From Jimgerdemannia flammicorona (taxonomy: Eukaryota > Mucoromycota > Endogonomycetes > Endogonales > Endogonaceae): 10,343 nt of DNA. The first letter of the stretch is position 1. Each line of letters begins with the position of its first letter. The notes under the pieces were generated by a model. The model was given only the letters and a program-made list of their open reading frames with translations. It was not told where the DNA came from and searched no databases. This document shows, piece after piece, positions 7,480 to 10,343 of the stretch. The stretch spans positions 1 through 10,343 of the forward strand of contig RBNI01007411.1 of NCBI GenBank assembly GCA_003990745.1. Reading direction: 5' to 3'. The position numbers and the translations under genes are program-made.

Positions 7480-8075
7480 GGGAATTATTGGTGGCAGTTG
7501 AAATCTGATGCCCAGAAGTATTGGGGTGAGGTAGGGAGAGAGAAGAGGGCCCAGTAGAGGCAGCATGTTAGGTGGGCTTTACAGAGGCTAGTGAATCTAC
7601 TAGAGAGATGGGCTGGATCATTAGAGGACTGCAGGGTAGGGAACTGGAGAATTCAGAGGATCTAGTAGGAGATAGAAGAACTGAAGGAACTGCTGAGACA
7701 GGAGGAGGAATTGCAGGTGAAAGTACTGATGGTCTGGCTGAGGTGGCAGGGTGTAGAGGAGAGAGAGCAGTCTACTAAATTCCTGTTGAGGCTGCTATAG
7801 GTGAGGAGGACAAGGCAGTGGTGGGAGGGAGTATTGGATGAGGCAGAGGAGATATTGACTAGAATGCTGGAGATCTTGGGCCTATTGCAGTCTTGCTGGA
7901 GGCAGCAGTGGAGTGAGGAGGAGGGGGGAGAAGATGCTCTAGATATTGAAAGACAGCTGGAGGATTGGCACTTGGACCCAGTTGTAGGCCTGGGTGAACT
8001 TGGAGCCCTAGTGTATAGAGAGGAGGTGTGTCAGGTCTTGGCAATGATGAGTATACAGGCATTGAGGTTGTGTTA
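7480..8075 (+). other. Linker between endonuclease and RT of ORF2
   Basis: One frame, from 7489, reads WWQLKSDAQKYWGEVGREKR and then RWALQRLVNLLERW. A stop-interrupted stretch follows, with LRQEEELQVKVLMVWLRWQG and STKFLLRLL. It ends with an open 92-codon piece to 8076 that includes WWEGVLDEAEEILTRMLEIL, FWRQQW-like SCWRQQWSEEEGGEDAL and EEVCQVLAMM. The STKFFL-like and W..GV.DE..EIL patterns are standard just upstream of LINE RT domains. The frame then shifts near 8050 before the RT. Confidence 0.7.
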
Positions 8076-8099
8076 GAGGAGATAGTATAAATGTATGAT

Positions 8100-8935
8100 A
8101 AGGTCATCAGCTCAGGATCCTAGATTGGGGGACAGTACCTGGGGCTTGTAGCTCTATTGTCCAAGAATAAGTAGAGTAAGGAGAATTGGAAAAACTAGAG
8201 GCTAATCATGCTTCTGAATATAGATCATAAATTAGTGATAAAGATTTTGGTGGCCAGACTGCAAGAGGTGGTACAACAGGTGCTAGGGGCTGAGCAGAGG
8301 GGCTTTATCAGAGGTTGGTTGATTTGAGATAGAACAGCATAGGTTCATAATATTATTAAGGATACTTGTATAGTCAGAGTCAATGGTTGACTAGTCTTTC
8401 TGGATCAAGAGAAGGCATATGATAGGATTTGGTATATGTGGCTAGAAGAAGTGTTAAAGTGAATAGGAATTTCTTCAGAGTTCAGAAGATTATTGATTTG
8501 TCTGTTGGAGGAGAGTCAGACAGCTATTATAGTGAATGGATACAGAAGAGAGTCCTTCCCTCTAGACAGAGGAGTGCTGCAAGGAGATCCACTGTTACTG
8601 ATTCTCTATGACCTCTCATTAGAGTTCTTGTTGAATAGGATTTAGTATAGAGTTAGGGGTTTGAACATTTTGAGAGTTAATTGGAAGATTGGGATCTTTG
8701 CTGATGATATGGTGGTTGGACTGGGCTCTGTGGAGAATATGGTGGTACTGAAGAATGCAGTGGAATGATATAAGGGATGTTTGGGGGCTAGGCTCAATTG
8801 GTACAAGTGCAAGACTCTGGCCCTTGGTAGAGGGATAGTTAGAGGCAATGTGATTGGAATAGTAATCTCTGCTAGTGAAGCAGTCTGCTACTTGGGGATC
8901 TATTTTTCAGTATATAGTTCTCTGCTATCTCGTAT
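8100..8935 (+). other. Reverse transcriptase domain of ORF2, broken
   Basis: A single frame carries the ordered RT blocks. These are KENWKN then RLIMLLNIDHKLVIKILVAR (usual NWRPISLLN), EQRGFIRG at about 8292, LDQEKAYDRIW at 8400, VNGYRRESFPLDRGVLQGDP at about 8530, LLLILYDLSLEFLLNRI, and the catalytic FADD at 8697-8708 followed by MVVGLGSVEN. The first catalytic Asp position (block A, LDQEKAYDR) carries LD as expected. About ten in-frame stops interrupt it, mostly TAG and TGA, and no frameshift is needed. Q before EKAYDR is common in fungal LINEs of this kind. The catalytic residues persist although the gene is dead, so decay came after a period of function. Confidence 0.92.
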
Positions 8936-9370
8936 CTAGTGAGAGCAGTAGCTACTAGCTTGGGGGAATGTTCTCTTAGAGTAGAGAGGCCAGTATATCT
9001 CTCTGGTGGGAAGAGTGATGGTACTGAATGTGTACTGGCTGCCAAAGTTATAGTATATTGGGTATCACTTGGACTTTCTAATATAGGTGATCAAGAGACT
9101 ATTGAAGATGATTAGGTCATGGATTTGGGCAGGGCAGTAGAGCCAGATCAGCTGAGAGATATTGACATTACCTGTAGACAGAGGTGGGCTGGGCCTGGTG
9201 GACTTCACCAAGCATCTACACTGCCTGAAAGTATGGTGGCTGAAGCAAGCAAGTGAATTGCAGGGTCAAGAGTGAGTGTCTCTTATGCAGAGGGTGTAGG
9301 AGGTTTGGTGCTCTCCCTGAGACACTACTGGTGACCTACTCTCTCTGATGGCTCTTGAAGGAAGTCAGAA
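8936..9370 (+). other. Post-RT connector of ORF2
   Basis: The RT frame continues with YISLVGRVMVLNVYWLPKL (family pattern LSLxGRVxVxN...L.Y), SWIWAGQ and LTLPVDRGGLGLVDFTKHLH at about 9155-9220. The GGLGLVDF block is typical of LINE ORF2 after the RT. Copies B and C align here. The function of this region is poorly defined in the family. Confidence 0.75.
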
Positions 9371-9689
9371 GATGTACTATAGAGGATTCTGGTGGGGGGT
9401 AGTAGATGGCACCCACCACATTAGTCTCAGGTGGATTGGGGACCACAGATGTAGAGATGGGACCACCTACTGTTGAGAGGTATACTGGTGAAGGATTTTC
9501 AACTGGAAGATGACATAGAATATCTATGAGAGTATAGGAGAGATTTGTGGCCAGAGGCATGACAGGGGATAGGGATCAGTGAAGAGTGAGACTGGAATAA
9601 CATCTGGTCTTGGTGCAAGCAGGTGGTAAGATAGCTCCCTCCCAAGTTCTGGGTGGTGTAGTAGTAGATGCTGAGGCATAATGTGATGC

Positions 9690-9990
9690 TGAACTATCAG
9701 TCAGATCACTTGGTAGAGGGGAGTGATTTGGAGTGTGAGGAGTGTCAGGATGTTGGGCAGGTGAGGGATATAGTACAGACCTCTGAGTATTGACTTAAAG
9801 AGTATGAGATTTTGAGAGATTTTTGGAGAATTATTAAGGATCAGCTGGGTTTGTGTCCTTTGAGGGGAGGGGAGGGTGAGAGGTGGGGTGACCTCTGGCA
9901 TAGGTTGGTGGGAGGAGTTGGAGATAAGTGGTTAACTCTTGGGTAGACTCTAGCTATTTGGGTTGAGCTTACCAGATATTAGCTCTATAT
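9690..9990 (+). other. C-terminal Cys motif of ORF2
   Basis: One frame reads HLVEGSDLECEECQDVGQVR (C-x2-C at 9734 and 9743), then DIVQTSEY, stop, LKEYEILRDFWRIIKDQLGL. It aligns with copy B (VQTPEHWLGEYEVLRDF) and copy C (FECKNC, ISEHWLSEYEIL). Together the copies suggest an ancestral C-x2-C followed about 18-20 residues later by EHWL. LINE ORF2 proteins often end in a zinc-binding C/H motif. Here the ancestral metal ligands cannot be fully assigned, because the His position reads Tyr in this copy. Confidence 0.6.
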
Positions 9991-10230
9991 ATTTAAGGAT
10001 GGTCAATGATTAGTAGTTAGGGTTAAAGTTATGCAATAGAAGTGACTATTGCTGGATATCTTGAATGGTTGGTGGCAGAAGTGGGAACCAGGAGGGGGTA
10101 TCTATAGGAGATTTGTGGAACATATTTACAAAAAGAGTAGAGAGAGAGTTGAAGTCTCTGGGGAGTTGGTAACTCTCTAGAGGAGTGGGAAGAGTGAGAA
10201 GAAAAAGAGTCTATGTGGAATTGGATGAAG

Positions 10231-10310
10231 GGTGGGCCTGCTTCTTGTATTAATATAACATAGATTGGATGGTAATTGGTAATAAAAGTGGAAGTCCAAG
10301 TGACTATAAA
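10231..10310 (+). other. 3' UTR end of LINE copy D, shared with copies A and B
   Basis: The stretch with CTTGTATTAATATAACATAG and ending GTCCAAGTGACTATAAAA is nearly identical to 1265-1325 of copy B and similar to 1-65. Conservation of the extreme 3' end fits a recognition role for the element's own RT, which is an inference from LINE biology. Confidence 0.75.
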
Positions 10311-10335
10311 ATATATATATATATATATATATATT
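10311..10335 (+). repeat. (AT)12 tract at the tail of LINE copy D
   Basis: A pure AT dinucleotide run stands where copies A and B have poly(A). It is either a microsatellite that grew from the tail junction or a target site with AT repeats. The window ends eight bases later, so the right duplication cannot be seen. Confidence 0.85.
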
Positions 10336-10343
10336 ATACTGTA

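Larger units (their letters stand above)
6637..10230 (+). pseudogene. ORF2 pseudogene of LINE copy D (endonuclease + reverse transcriptase)
   Basis: ORF2 starts at ATG 6637 (MNSITRIFFLNINGLRG), which begins directly with the first strand of an apurinic-type endonuclease. In order it carries the endonuclease (6637-7400), a linker (7480-8075), the RT (8100-8935), a connector (8936-9370) and a C-terminal Cys motif (9725-9830). The frame changes near 6930, between 7320 and 7480, near 8050, and again after about 9370. Stops are mostly TAG and TGA where CAG, CAA, CGA or TGG would be expected, for example TAA at 6697 and TGA at 6715. Known role: it nicks the target DNA and reverse transcribes the element RNA from the nick. 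This copy cannot make the protein. The end is set loosely, where coding-like sequence gives way to the shared 3' UTR. Confidence 0.88.
4603..10335 (+). mobile_element. LINE copy D, near full-length non-LTR retrotransposon, degenerate
   Basis: In order it has a short leader, ORF1 (about 4695-6610), ORF2 (about 6637-10230) with endonuclease, RT and a C-terminal Cys motif, and a 3' UTR shared with copies A and B, ending in an AT-repeat tail. Two ORFs, an apurinic-type endonuclease N-terminal to the RT and no LTRs define an APE-class LINE. The order and the LDQEKAYDR and QGDP motifs fit the Tad-like clade of fungi. I see no RNase H. About 5.7 kb is a usual full length. Each ORF has many stops and several frame changes, so the copy is dead. 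The left boundary is inferred from where copy C ends, and no duplication could be identified at the window's right edge. Confidence 0.85.

Noticed and set aside
1..10343. LTR retrotransposon or DNA transposon with terminal repeats.
   Set aside because: I saw no long terminal repeats, no inverted terminal repeats and no integrase or transposase motifs. The repeated blocks are LINE 3' ends in direct orientation, each followed by its own tail.
1..10343. CRISPR array, tRNA, rRNA or a prokaryotic operon.
   Set aside because: There are no regularly spaced short repeats and no recognisable RNA gene. The poly(A) tails, LINE domains and TRM112 indicate a eukaryote.

Overview
The window looks like repeat-packed fungal DNA with no intact host gene. 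It is a nested stack of decayed non-LTR (LINE) retrotransposons that have been hit by two further retroposed insertions. A fungus is suggested by the Tad-like LINE organisation and by a recognisable retrocopy of TRM112. The wording of that TRM112 (THN start, CPNC..HVYPI, ending close to NMLLAE) is closer to what I recall of basidiomycete than ascomycete homologues, so Basidiomycota is my best guess, held loosely. CpG is almost absent (I count five in 10.3 kb by eye), as expected for old, CpG-methylated and deaminated repeats.

Layout, left to right. Positions 1-96 are the last bases and A-rich tail of LINE copy A. Positions 97-1351 are copy B, a 5'-truncated copy with the C-terminal part of ORF2, the 3' UTR and a poly(A) tail. 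From 1352 to about 4602 is copy C, an older, AT-richer and 5'-truncated relative that starts within the reverse transcriptase (RT). Copy C is interrupted twice. A minus-strand retroposon of about 0.8 kb sits at 2134-2934 between 16-bp target-site duplications. A processed TRM112 pseudogene with 5' UTR, 3' UTR and a 32-A tail sits at 3628-4380 between perfect 13-14 bp duplications. From about 4603 to 10335 is copy D, an apparently full-length but dead LINE. It has ORF1 (possible RNA-binding fold), ORF2 (apurinic-type endonuclease, RT with a QGDP box and FADD, and a C-terminal Cys motif), a 3' UTR matching copies A and B, and an (AT)12 tail.

All coding regions are broken by stops and frameshifts. 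Many ORF2 stops fit CAG, CGA or TGG turned into TAG or TGA by transitions. LINE enzymes of this general kind could have supplied the machinery for both retroposed insertions. Copy D itself shows no intact ORF, so any mobilising source must have been an ancestral or other copy. The most informative feature is the TRM112 retrocopy: its duplications, tail and retained CpGs mark it as a late, LINE-type (target-primed) insertion of a host mRNA into an already decayed element.
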